Shown: positions 11,691-20,519 of the stretch, piece after piece
Position numbering within the stretch: position 1 is the stretch's first letter
Layout of the letters: each line of letters starts with the position of its first letter
NCBI RefSeq assembly: GCF_000717055.1
Contig: NZ_JNXI01000015.1
Location: 283,719-347,718 of the forward strand
Source: Streptomyces iakyrus
Lineage (GTDB): Bacteria > Actinomycetota > Actinomycetes > Streptomycetales > Streptomycetaceae
Direction of reading: 5' to 3'
Length of the DNA stretch: 64,000 nucleotides
Made by a program: the position numbers and the translations under genes
The notes under the pieces: generated by a model
Databases searched by the model: none
Told to the model about the DNA's origin: nothing
Seen by the model: the letters and a program-made list of their open reading frames with translations, nothing else

Positions 11691-12018
11691 CGCGCCGTCC
11701 CCGCCCACGCGCCGGCCCGGCCTCCCGTTCCGGCTTCTCCCCCCGTTCACGCCCCCTTCGCCCCGGCGCAACCACATCCCGCCGCCCCTTCCGCCGACCG
11801 GTCGCGAGGATTCCGTTTAGCGTCGTACCACTGGCCGATTTGCGGCCCTCGACCATTCCCGGGAACCGGTGCGTTGGCCATCCCCGTCGCCCGCCGTGAC
11901 ATTCCGTTTGGGTTTTCGGACCGTCAACCGGAAGACTGCACCCGTGACGTCCCGTATCCCGCGCGACTCCAGGCTTCGACTCGTCCGCCCGCGACCCCTG
12001 GCCGCCGCCCCACCAGCG
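11691..12018 (+). other. Intergenic stretch, possible promoter or N-terminal extension
   Basis: No recognised gene lies here. The reading frame of the following gene is open through the second half, and a GTG at 11944 stands about 7 nt after a possible -10 hexamer AAGACT (11932-11937). That is the spacing of a leaderless Streptomyces transcript, so the following protein may start 25 codons earlier than annotated. Confidence 0.35.
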
Positions 12019-13344
12019 ATGAACCAGCGGCGCTCGCGCCGCCCCGCACCACGCCCCCCGGAGGGCACCCCGGCACCGGCGGAGCTGGCCAGAATGGCAC
12101 GCTCAGGTCTCGCCGACGCGGCCCGCGTCGCCCGCTGGGCCGACGCCGCGCTCGGCCCCGGCCGGGACAGCGCCACCGACGACGGCAAGGCCACCCTCTC
12201 CGACGCGACGGCCGAACGGGCCGCCCGCGAACTCGGCCTGACACCGGCTCAGGTCAGAGCCGACTGGGACACCGCCCGCCTCGCCGGCCTCGTCGAGGTG
12301 CACGGCGACAGCGCCCGCCCCGGCTGGCGGCTGCGCGCCTGGGACCGCGACGACAGTGCCGTGCTGCGCGGCTGGGTCGCGCTCTTCGACGCCTGGTCGC
12401 TCGCCCACCCGGAGCCCGAGGAGCACGAGCCCGCCGCCGTCGCCGAGGTCGTCTCCGCCATGCCGCAGGCGCTGTCCTTCCTCCAGCTGTCCGCCGGGCC
12501 CGTCCCCGTGGAGCAGCTCCTCGACCTCCTGGAGCAGCGCGTCACCGAGCTGCGCACCGCCCGCTGCGAGATCCCCTACGGCCCCCAGCCCGAGCCGCCG
12601 GCCGAACCGGAGCCCACCGACGCCCCGCTCGCCCCCCTGCTCGACTGGGCCCTGCGCGCCCTCGCCTCCGTCGGCGCCCTCACCTACGGCGACGGCCAGG
12701 CCACCCTCACGCCGCTCGGCAGCTGGGCCGTCTGGGTCAAGCTGGAGCAGATCTGCGTCGCCGCGCAGAGCCCCGCCGGGAACATCGAGCAGGCCGCCGA
12801 CGACATGCTCCGCGGCTGTGCCCAGCTGCGCCCGAACGCGGCCCGCGCCGAGTACCGCGCCTGGCTCGCCGCCCGCCCCGTCGGCAGCGCCGTCACCGAG
12901 CTTCTCGGCGCCGCTCGCGGTGAGGACGCCCTGCTGCGCGGCCTCGCCTTCGAGGCGCTGCGCGTGGTCGGCGCCCCCGCCGAGCCGGACGTCCGCGGCG
13001 TGCTGGACGAGCCCACGCTTCGGCCGTACGCGCTGCTGTGGCTGGCCGAGCACGACGGCGCCGACCCCGAGGACGCCCACGAGGTCCTCACCCGCGAGGA
13101 GGCGACCTGGCTGTGGGTGGACACCGCGGCCGCCGTCGCCGACCACGGGGAGGCGCCGCTGCTGGTGCGCCACCTGGAGTCCGCGGTGCAGCCGACCGTC
13201 CCGATGCTCCTGGAGGAGGTACGCGCCGTGGGACATCCGCGCACCGTGCAGGTGCTGGTCGCCCTCGCCGCCGCACACCCCGACCCGGCCCTGGCCAAGG
13301 CCGTCCGCCGGGCCGCCTTCCAGGTGCACACCGGCGGCAGCTAG
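12019..13344 (+). CDS. Hypothetical protein with winged-helix-like and repeat regions
   Basis: I do not recognise this family. From the ATG at 12019 the product has 441 residues (MNQRRSRRPAPRPPEG); GTG 11944 and ATG 12094 are alternative starts in the same frame. The first 100 residues contain a helix-rich segment, AARELGLTPAQVRADWDTAR followed by LAGLVEVHG and a charged strand, which resembles a winged-helix fold. The C-terminal third has Ala/Leu-rich helical pairs (VLDEPTLRPYALLWLAEHDG and later), as in HEAT-like repeats. It is strongly acidic and has no membrane span. Function unknown. Confidence 0.75.
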   Translation: MNQRRSRRPAPRPPEGTPAPAELARMARSGLADAARVARWADAALGPGRDSATDDGKATLSDATAERAARELGLTPAQVRADWDTARLAGLVEVHGDSARPGWRLRAWDRDDSAVLRGWVALFDAWSLAHPEPEEHEPAAVAEVVSAMPQALSFLQLSAGPVPVEQLLDLLEQRVTELRTARCEIPYGPQPEPPAEPEPTDAPLAPLLDWALRALASVGALTYGDGQATLTPLGSWAVWVKLEQICVAAQSPAGNIEQAADDMLRGCAQLRPNAARAEYRAWLAARPVGSAVTELLGAARGEDALLRGLAFEALRVVGAPAEPDVRGVLDEPTLRPYALLWLAEHDGADPEDAHEVLTREEATWLWVDTAAAVADHGEAPLLVRHLESAVQPTVPMLLEEVRAVGHPRTVQVLVALAAAHPDPALAKAVRRAAFQVHTGGS

Positions 13345-13369
13345 GGCCGGCGCCCGGGCCGCGGGTTCG

Positions 13370-13783
13370 TCAGACCGCTATCTCGGGCGCGTACGTCCCG
13401 AAGCTCCACACGTTGCCCTCGAGGTCCCGGGCCATGTAGTCCCGTGAGCCGTAGTCCTGGTCCGTCGGGGGCATCAGCACCTCCGCGCCGTGGTCCACCG
13501 CGCGGCGGTGGTGCCCGTCCACGTCGTCCACCACCACGTACACCCCCGTGGTGCCGGCGTCCTTCATGGCCGCGTCGAACTGGCCGCCCCGGCCCTTGGT
13601 GCCGACCATCACCGCGCCGTTACCCTGCGCCAGCTCGGCGTGCAGCACCGAGCCGTCCTCGCCCTCGTACACCGACAGCTCCGTGAAGCCGAAGGCCTCC
13701 GTGAGCTGCCGGATCGCCGCCTTCGCGTCGGCGTACAGCAGCGTCGGGTAGATGCTCGGACGCCCGCCGGACATGCCTGCCAT
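13370..13783 (-). CDS. VOC (glyoxalase/bleomycin resistance) family protein
   Basis: This is a 137-residue protein of the vicinal oxygen chelate fold. The two beta-alpha-beta-beta-beta modules are seen as IYPTLLYADAKAAIRQLTEA and VYVVVDDVDGHHRRAVDHGA, and it ends with a typical ARDLEGNVWSFGTY. This pattern is closest to the PhnB/YdfO-like subgroup of small VOC proteins. The start is the ATG at 13783 (MAGMSGGRPS), preceded by GAGGAAG; the longer upstream frame runs into the ABC-F leader region and is not needed. Substrate unknown. Confidence 0.87.
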   Translation of the reverse strand: MAGMSGGRPSIYPTLLYADAKAAIRQLTEAFGFTELSVYEGEDGSVLHAELAQGNGAVMVGTKGRGGQFDAAMKDAGTTGVYVVVDDVDGHHRRAVDHGAEVLMPPTDQDYGSRDYMARDLEGNVWSFGTYAPEIAV

Positions 13784-14099
13784 GGCGATCACTTCCTCGT
13801 GTCTCGCTGGGTGTTCCCCCTGCCGGGAGAGCCGGATTCCGGCCCGTTCCCCGGCCCGCTGTTCAGTCTTCCACCGGCCACTGACAACGGCCCTCCGTCC
13901 GGCCGCCGGTGATCGAACACCCGCACACAGAAAAAGTGGTTGCACGCCCCCGTTAGACTGTCCCCCATGGCCATTCTCCTCGCGCATTAGACGGCGGGAA
14001 CGCCCGCCCGTCGCCCGCCACCGCCCTTCCAACGGCGCGCTACGCGCGGCACCCCCTGATTCGTCCATCCCGCCCCCGTATCCGCCCTGGAGTCTGTCC
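13784..14099 (+). promoter_or_regulatory. Promoter and 5' leader of the ABC-F gene
   Basis: This 316-bp gap lies between divergent genes. It carries the VOC ribosome binding site at its left edge, a TAGACT -10 at 13954-13959, the short leader ORF, and a leader of about 110 nt with GC-rich palindromes such as GCGCGCTACGCGCG around 14034-14047. I see no intrinsic terminator with a U-tract in it. Confidence 0.5.
13967..13990 (+). CDS. Candidate leader peptide MAILLAH upstream of the ABC-F gene
   Basis: A seven-codon ORF, ATG GCC ATT CTC CTC GCG CAT then TAG, begins 8 nt after a good -10 hexamer TAGACT (13954-13959). The transcript would therefore be close to leaderless for this peptide. It lies 109 nt before the ABC-F start. 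Short peptides of this type precede many antibiotic-responsive ABC-F genes, where ribosome stalling changes leader folding. No expression evidence exists here; the call rests on position and promoter spacing. Confidence 0.4.
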   Translation: MAILLAH

Positions 14100-15698
<1,599 letters not shown>

Positions 15699-16050
15699 GC
15701 GTCAGTGCCGCTTGATCGAATGCGTGATCAACGGCGTATGGATCATTCGGCCCAGCGGTGATCCATCATCTGTGTGAGATCTCCTCGTACCGAGGTGTGT
15801 CCTACATCGATTTCGCGGCCGAGTCCCCGATTCTTCCCGGCTCGGCCGCGCCGCCTTTCTGACCTGGCCTTTTCCTCCACCATCCGTTCGGCCGCAAGGA
15901 CACCACTCTTCGGAATTCCATATTCCGCATGTGGGGATGTGCTCCCGTCGTCACAACCTTGTCTCACCGACCTTGCCGAATGGGTGGCCATCAAGGCCCG
16001 GAGGGGTGATCATGAGGAGACCAGAGCGCACTTCCCATGAGGAGGCACGG
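15699..16050 (+). promoter_or_regulatory. GATC-rich upstream region of gbn
   Basis: This 352-bp gap contains five GATC sites within 68 bp (15714, 15726, 15741, 15760, 15778), another at 16008 and one just inside the ABC-F gene at 15678. A 9-bp inverted repeat, GCGGCCGAG at 15815-15823 and its complement at 15841-15849, may terminate the ABC-F transcript. Gbn is reported to bind GATC sequences, so the cluster suggests autoregulation. I see no coding sequence here that is convincing. Confidence 0.55.
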
Positions 16051-16269
16051 GTGGCCGAGACTCTGAAGAAGGGCAGCCGGGTGACCGGCGCCGCGCGCGA
16101 CAAGCTCGCGGCAGACCTGAAGAAGAAGTACGACGCCGGTGCGAGCATCCGGGCGTTGGCCGAGGAGACCGGCCGCTCGTATGGCTTTGTGCACCGCATG
16201 CTCAGTGAGTCGGGCGTCACGCTGCGAGGGCGTGGCGGGGCGACCCGGGGCAAAAAGGCCACGGCCTGA
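16051..16269 (+). CDS. gbn: Small HTH nucleoid-associated protein Gbn
   Basis: This is a 72-residue basic protein: VAETLKKGSRVTGAARDKLA at the N-terminus, a helix-turn-helix DAGASIRALAEETGRSYGFV around 28-47, then an Arg/Gly/Lys tail. It matches what I recall of S. coelicolor SCO1839, named Gbn, a GATC-binding nucleoid protein that affects sporulation and antibiotic production. The GTG at 16051 follows a strong GAGGAGG at 16038-16044, so the longer frame from 15931 is not needed. A terminator hairpin follows. Confidence 0.85.
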   Translation: MAETLKKGSRVTGAARDKLAADLKKKYDAGASIRALAEETGRSYGFVHRMLSESGVTLRGRGGATRGKKATA

Positions 16270-16271
16270 CC

Positions 16272-16307
16272 CCGGGTGGCCCCTCGGCTTCGATGGTGGC
16301 CACCCGG
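16272..16307 (+). terminator. Terminator after gbn
   Basis: A 10-bp perfect inverted repeat, CCGGGTGGCC and GGCCACCCGG, lies directly after the gbn stop codon. It has a 16-nt loop and no U-tract. Confidence 0.65.
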
Positions 16308-16419
16308 TCGGTCGTCTGATCGGCCGGGTGGTTACTGTGCAGTCACTTAAGTGTGGCCTGCCATGGCGTCACAGCCGTCGCGGGGCACACAAGACGACCG
16401 CACCCATCGGAGGCGTCCC

Positions 16420-17223
16420 ATGGCTTCGTCCGACCAGGACCTCGTTCCCGTACTCGACAAGGACGGCGTACGGCTCACCGTCGACGACGCGATCGCCACG
16501 GTGACGCTGACCAACCCGGCCAAGCGCAACGCGCAGAGCCCCGCTCTGTGGCGGGCGCTGACCGAGGCCGGCCGGCAGCTGCCGGGCTCCGTCCGCGTCG
16601 TGGTGCTGCGGGCCGAGGGCAAGTCCTTCTCGGCCGGGCTCGACCGACAGGCGTTCACGCCCGACGGCTTCGACGGCGAACCGTCGTTCGTCGACCTCGC
16701 GCGCGGCGCCGACGCCGAGCTGGACGCGACCATCGCCGAATACCAGGAGGCGTTCACCTGGTGGCGGCGCAGCGACATCGTCTCCGTCGCCGCTGTCCAG
16801 GGGCACGCCATCGGGGCGGGCTTCCAGCTCGCCCTCGCCTGCGACCTGCGCGTCGTCGCCGACGACGTGCAGTTCGCCATGCGCGAGACCAGCCTCGGAC
16901 TCGTGCCCGACCTGACGGGCACGCATCCGCTGGTGGGACTCGTCGGCTACGCCCGCGCGCTGGAGATCTGCGTGACCGGGCGCTTCGTCGCGGCCGAGGA
17001 GGCCGTGAACACCGGGCTGGCCAACGTCGCCGTGCCCGCCGGCCAGCTCGACGACACCGTGCGCGACCTGACCGCGGCCGTGCTCGCCGCGCCCCGCGAC
17101 GCGGTCGTCGAGACCAAGGCGCTGCTGCGCGGCGCCCAGGACCGCACCTACGAGGAGCAGCGCGCGGCGGAGCGCCAGTCCCAGGCCCGCAGGCTGCGGG
17201 ACCTCGCGGGCGTCGGGGACTGA
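16420..17223 (+). CDS. Enoyl-CoA hydratase/isomerase (crotonase) family protein
   Basis: This crotonase-fold protein has 267 residues from the ATG at 16420, preceded by CGGAGG. The oxyanion-hole segments are present: SFSAGLDRQAF and VQGHAIGAGFQLALACDLR. The general acid/base Glu of crotonase in GGGCELAM is replaced by Gln136 here, while the second Glu is kept as Glu156 in MRETSLGLVPD. With only one of the two glutamates it may be an isomerase or a different acyl-CoA enzyme rather than a true hydratase. It stands alone between gbn and the envelope-stress cluster. Confidence 0.88.
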   Translation: MASSDQDLVPVLDKDGVRLTVDDAIATVTLTNPAKRNAQSPALWRALTEAGRQLPGSVRVVVLRAEGKSFSAGLDRQAFTPDGFDGEPSFVDLARGADAELDATIAEYQEAFTWWRRSDIVSVAAVQGHAIGAGFQLALACDLRVVADDVQFAMRETSLGLVPDLTGTHPLVGLVGYARALEICVTGRFVAAEEAVNTGLANVAVPAGQLDDTVRDLTAAVLAAPRDAVVETKALLRGAQDRTYEEQRAAERQSQARRLRDLAGVGD

Positions 17224-17335
17224 AAGCCGCCGGGCCGGGAGCGCGCGCAGCCGATCGTGCTTCACGACCGCCACCGTCGATGAGGAGCAGCACGCGGCGG
17301 AGCACCCGTCCCAGGCCGCCGGGCACCCGGGGGGC

Positions 17336-18058
17336 TCAGCCGATCGCGCTCACCACGACCGCCACCGTCGGATGATCCGGCAGCGCCCTCCTGACCACCG
17401 TCCGGACCTCGCGGGCCACGTCCCGGGCCCGCTGGTCCGCGCCCACCGCCAGCTCCAGCCGGACATGACGGTGCGGCAGCGCGGCGCCCTCGCGGGGGAG
17501 TTCCTCGATGTGCACGGGGTGTCCCAGCGTGCCGGTCAGCCGCAGCACGCCCGGCACCCCCAGCGCGGCATCGGCCACCCGGGCCTCGTCGCCGCCCTCG
17601 GCCCGCGCCGCACGCGGAGGCTCGGCCGGGACCGCCCCGGGCCCGGCCGCCGCGGGCGTCTCCTCGCCCAGCAGCCCCGTCACCCGCAGGTCCACCTCCG
17701 CCACCGTCAGACCGAGCCGCTCGGTCGCGGCGGTCGCCAGCGTCGCCCGCAGCAGGGACGCCGTCGTCGGCAGCGGCTGCGAAGCCGTCGCGGCGAACTC
17801 CGCCGTCACCCGCAGCGGCCCGGGCGGCAGAGCACTCGGCGGAGCGGGTACCGCCGGCTCAGCGGTGTCCGCCGCGTCGGCGACCACGACACGGAGCGCG
17901 TCGAGGCGTACGCCCGGCGCGTCCCGGGCCGCGCTGCGCAGCACCGCCTCGGCTGCCCGTTCCGCGATCCACGCGCCGTCCCGCGCGTCACCCAGCGGCA
18001 GAAGCCTGCCGATTCCCAGCTGATGTCTCACTGCCTGCGTCCATCGGTCGGCCGTCAT
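17336..18058 (-). CDS. Hypothetical protein with two degenerate Asp23-like repeats
   Basis: This 240-residue protein is divergent from the Asp23 cluster, with 87 bp between starts. No annotated family comes to mind. The two halves follow a similar plan. One has IAERAAEAVLRSAARDAPGV, then a strand LRVTAEFAATA and a helix leading to LGLTVAEVDLRVTGLL. The other has ADAALGVPGVLRLTG, then HVRLELAVGADQRARDVARE and a final PTVAVVVSAIG. This is the pattern of Asp23/Gls24 domains (helix, GV turn, paired strands, VR helix, final strand). An Ala/Pro linker lies between the halves. Soluble, no signal peptide. The Asp23 relation is my inference. Confidence 0.75.
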   Translation of the reverse strand: MTADRWTQAVRHQLGIGRLLPLGDARDGAWIAERAAEAVLRSAARDAPGVRLDALRVVVADAADTAEPAVPAPPSALPPGPLRVTAEFAATASQPLPTTASLLRATLATAATERLGLTVAEVDLRVTGLLGEETPAAAGPGAVPAEPPRAARAEGGDEARVADAALGVPGVLRLTGTLGHPVHIEELPREGAALPHRHVRLELAVGADQRARDVAREVRTVVRRALPDHPTVAVVVSAIG

Positions 18059-18145
18059 TCCTCCAGCCTGCCGTATCAGAGGCGCGCTCCCACGTAACCG
18101 TGCTTACGGTGGTTCCAGGACGACGACCGAAAAGGACGTGCGGCG

Positions 18146-18619
18146 ATGACTGACATGACCGAGAACCGGGGCGGGGAGTCCGAGACGCCGGCGGCGCGCA
18201 GGAGCCCGCTGGTCAAGCGCGGCGGAGGAGACCCCGGTTCCCGGGGCCGTACGACCATCGCGGACGGCGTCGTGGAGAAGATCGCCGGGCTCGCCGCCCG
18301 CGACGTCGACGGTGTGCACGCCATGGGCAGCGGTCTTTCCCGCACCTTCGGCGCCGTGCGCGACCGGGTGCCCGGCGGCGCGAAGTCGGTGACGCGCGGG
18401 GTGAAGGCCGAAGTCGGTGAGGTGCAGGCCGCCCTCGATCTGGAGATCGTCGTGGAGTACGGCGTGTCGATCGCCGATGTGGCCCGGGACGTACGGGAGA
18501 ACGTCATCACCGCCGTGGAGCGGATGACCGGCCTGGAGGTCGTCGAGGTCAACATCGCGGTGAGCGACGTGAAGCTGCCCGACGAGGAGGAAGAGGAACC
18601 GGAGCGCCGGATCCAGTGA
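18146..18619 (+). CDS. Asp23/Gls24 family envelope stress response protein
   Basis: This 157-residue protein has a clear Asp23 core: TTIADGVVEKIAGLAARDVDG, then VKAEVGEVQAALDLEIVVEY, then VARDVRENVITAVERMTGLE and VVEVNIAVSDVKLPD. Staphylococcal Asp23 lies under the membrane, held by AmaP, and protects the envelope. The N-terminal 35 residues and acidic C-terminus (DEEEEEPERR) are likely disordered. It heads a five-gene cluster that includes a membrane protein, a second Asp23, a DUF6286-like protein and AmaP. Confidence 0.93.
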   Translation: MTDMTENRGGESETPAARRSPLVKRGGGDPGSRGRTTIADGVVEKIAGLAARDVDGVHAMGSGLSRTFGAVRDRVPGGAKSVTRGVKAEVGEVQAALDLEIVVEYGVSIADVARDVRENVITAVERMTGLEVVEVNIAVSDVKLPDEEEEEPERRIQ

Positions 18620-18665
18620 GGCGCGGGCCATCGGACAACACAGCGGCTGAGGAGCTGAGGAGCGC

Positions 18666-18848
18666 ATGAGCATGGCCGTGGTCGGCATGATCGCCGGCAT
18701 GGCGCTGGCCTTCGCCGGATACTTCGGCGGATTCGGTGCCTTCGTGCTGGTGGCGGCATTGGGCGCCGTCGGCTTCGTCGTCGGACGGTTCCTGGACGGG
18801 GACATGGACTTCGGCGACTTCTTCCGTGTCCGTGAACGGCGGCGGTGA
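18666..18848 (+). CDS. Small membrane protein, DUF2273-like
   Basis: This 60-residue protein has two transmembrane segments (VVGMIAGMALAFAGYFGGFG and AFVLVAALGAVGFVVGRFLD) and a short charged cytoplasmic tail, DFFRVRERRR. DUF2273 proteins of this size and layout accompany amaP and asp23 in Gram-positive bacteria. The stop overlaps the GTG of the next gene by 4 nt. Confidence 0.85.
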   Translation: MSMAVVGMIAGMALAFAGYFGGFGAFVLVAALGAVGFVVGRFLDGDMDFGDFFRVRERRR

Positions 18849-19228
18849 CGCCCGTGAGCACGGGGGCCGGTGAGCTCGACAGACCCCTGGCGGTCGTCCC
18901 GCCGGGCGAGCGTGGCGCGACCCGGATCGCCGACCGGGTCGTCGCGAAGATCGCCTCGCAGGCGGCCCGCGAGGCCGTCGGCACACTGCCGCCCGACGCC
19001 GGCCGGCCTTCCGCGTCCGTCGTCGTCCACCACGAGGTCGCCCACGTCCGGGTCCACATCGAACTCGACTACCCCTGCGACATCGGCGCCCGCTGCCGCA
19101 CGGTGCGCCACCACGTCGTCGAACGGGTGGGCGCCCTGGTGGGCATGCAGGTGCCGGAGGTCGTCGTCCAGGTGGAGCGGCTGCACCTGATCGCGGCTCC
19201 CGGCGCGGTACAGGGGAGGACCCGATGA
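18845..19228 (+). CDS. Second Asp23/Gls24 family protein
   Basis: The product has 127 residues from a GTG that overlaps the previous stop (GTGA). The Asp23 pattern is visible as TRIADRVVAKIASQAAREAV, VVHHEVAHVRVHIELDYPCD, then VRHHVVERVGALVGMQVPEV and a final VQVERLHLI. It diverges strongly from the first Asp23 in the cluster, so the two are ancient paralogues rather than a recent duplication. Its stop overlaps the next start, ATGA. Confidence 0.9.
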   Translation: MTPVSTGAGELDRPLAVVPPGERGATRIADRVVAKIASQAAREAVGTLPPDAGRPSASVVVHHEVAHVRVHIELDYPCDIGARCRTVRHHVVERVGALVGMQVPEVVVQVERLHLIAAPGAVQGRTR

Positions 19229-19911
19229 GCGAACCCCAGGGCACGGAGCCCCCCGAGGGCACCACACAGCGCCTGCCCGTCGTCGACCACCAGGAGGAGC
19301 CGGAGAACGGCGACGGGACCGACCGGTCCGAGTCGCCGGGCGCGGCCGAACCCGGGGGCGAGGGCGGCCGCGTGGGCCGCTTCTGGTCGGCCCGCCGCGT
19401 CCCCGCGGGCATCGTCGCCCTGCTGCTCCTGGGCCTCACCGGACTGTTCCTCTACGACATCGTCTCCGTGCGCGCCGGCCGGCCCGGCATGTACTGGCGG
19501 CGGGAACTGGCAGAACAGCTCGCCGAGCGGCCCCTCGACGACACCTGGGTGCTGGTCGGCGCCGGGGTCAGCGCCGTCCTCGGCCTGTGGCTGCTGGTCC
19601 TGGCCGCAACGCCCGGCCTGCGCGACGTGCTCCCGATGCGGCGCACGCACACCGGCGTGCGCGCCGGACTGCACCGGGATGCCGCCGCCACCGCGCTGCG
19701 CGACCGGGCCATGGAGGTGGCAGGCGTGCAGTCGGCGCGGGTACGGGTGCGCCGGAGGCGGGCGGACGTCCGTGCCGTGTCGCACTTCCGGGAACTGGAC
19801 GACGTACGAACCGATCTGGACGCCGTGGTCGCCGACGCGGTCGGCAAACTGGGGCTGTCCCGGCCGCCCTCGCCGTCGGTGCGGGTCCGGCGGCCCGGCC
19901 GGAAGGGGTGA
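19225..19911 (+). CDS. DUF6286-like membrane protein of the Asp23 cluster
   Basis: This 228-residue protein has a Pro/Glu-rich N-terminal 50 residues, a first membrane span (GIVALLLLGLTGLFLYDIVS), a periplasmic stretch, a second span (VLVGAGVSAVLGLWLLVLAA) and a C-terminal cytoplasmic part of about 95 residues. The last part runs ALRDRAMEVAGVQSARVRVR, then DDVRTDLDAVVADAVGKLGL and a final VRVRRP, which again resembles an Asp23-like module. I assign DUF6286 from memory of proteins encoded beside amaP in Streptomyces. Confidence 0.8.
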   Translation: MSEPQGTEPPEGTTQRLPVVDHQEEPENGDGTDRSESPGAAEPGGEGGRVGRFWSARRVPAGIVALLLLGLTGLFLYDIVSVRAGRPGMYWRRELAEQLAERPLDDTWVLVGAGVSAVLGLWLLVLAATPGLRDVLPMRRTHTGVRAGLHRDAAATALRDRAMEVAGVQSARVRVRRRRADVRAVSHFRELDDVRTDLDAVVADAVGKLGLSRPPSPSVRVRRPGRKG

Positions 19912-19916
19912 GAGCG

Positions 19917-20495
19917 GTGCTCAGGACCGTCAACCGTGTGTTCCTCGGCCTGGTGGGCCTGGTCCTGCTCGTGCTGGGCGGTTCCGTCCTGGCCGTCGGC
20001 CTCGGGGCCCCCGTGCCCTCGTGGTGGATCCACGACAGCGAGCACGACGTGCTGCTGAGCGACGCCGAGCGCACCCGCTGGCGCGACGACGGCTGGTGGT
20101 GGCCGGTCGTCATCGCCGCCCTCGCGGTCCTGCTGTTGCTCGCCCTGTGGTGGCTCGTCGCGGTCCTGCGCCGGCGCCGCCTCGCCGAGGTCCTCGTCGA
20201 CACCGGCGACGGAGAGGGCGCGCTCGTGCGCGGCCGGGCGCTGGAGAACGCCCTCACCCAGGAGTCGGCCCGTATCGACGGCGTGGGCGGAGCCCACGCC
20301 CGCCTGAAGGGCCACCGCGCCACCCCCGAGGCCCACGTCCACCTCGCCCTGGAGCCGCACGTGGACCCCGGCACGGCCCTGCACGACTTCACGACCGGCG
20401 CCCTCACCCACGCCAGGACATCGGCGGGCCTCGCCGCACTTCCGGCGGAGGTGCGGCTGAAGGGCGTCAAGCACGGGGCGGAACGGGTGAGTTGA
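19917..20495 (+). CDS. amaP: Alkaline shock response membrane anchor protein AmaP
   Basis: The product has 192 residues from the GTG at 19917, 5 bp after the previous gene. It has two membrane spans (VFLGLVGLVLLVLGGSVLAV and WPVVIAALAVLLLLALWWLV), separated by a short outside loop, then a basic RRRRLAEVLVDTG stretch and a cytoplasmic domain. This is the AmaP plan; in Staphylococcus AmaP tethers Asp23 to the membrane. The C-terminal domain ends with LPAEVRLKGVKHG. Confidence 0.87.
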   Translation: MLRTVNRVFLGLVGLVLLVLGGSVLAVGLGAPVPSWWIHDSEHDVLLSDAERTRWRDDGWWWPVVIAALAVLLLLALWWLVAVLRRRRLAEVLVDTGDGEGALVRGRALENALTQESARIDGVGGAHARLKGHRATPEAHVHLALEPHVDPGTALHDFTTGALTHARTSAGLAALPAEVRLKGVKHGAERVS

Positions 20496-20519
20496 GGACG
20501 CGCGAGCCGGTCACGGCCC

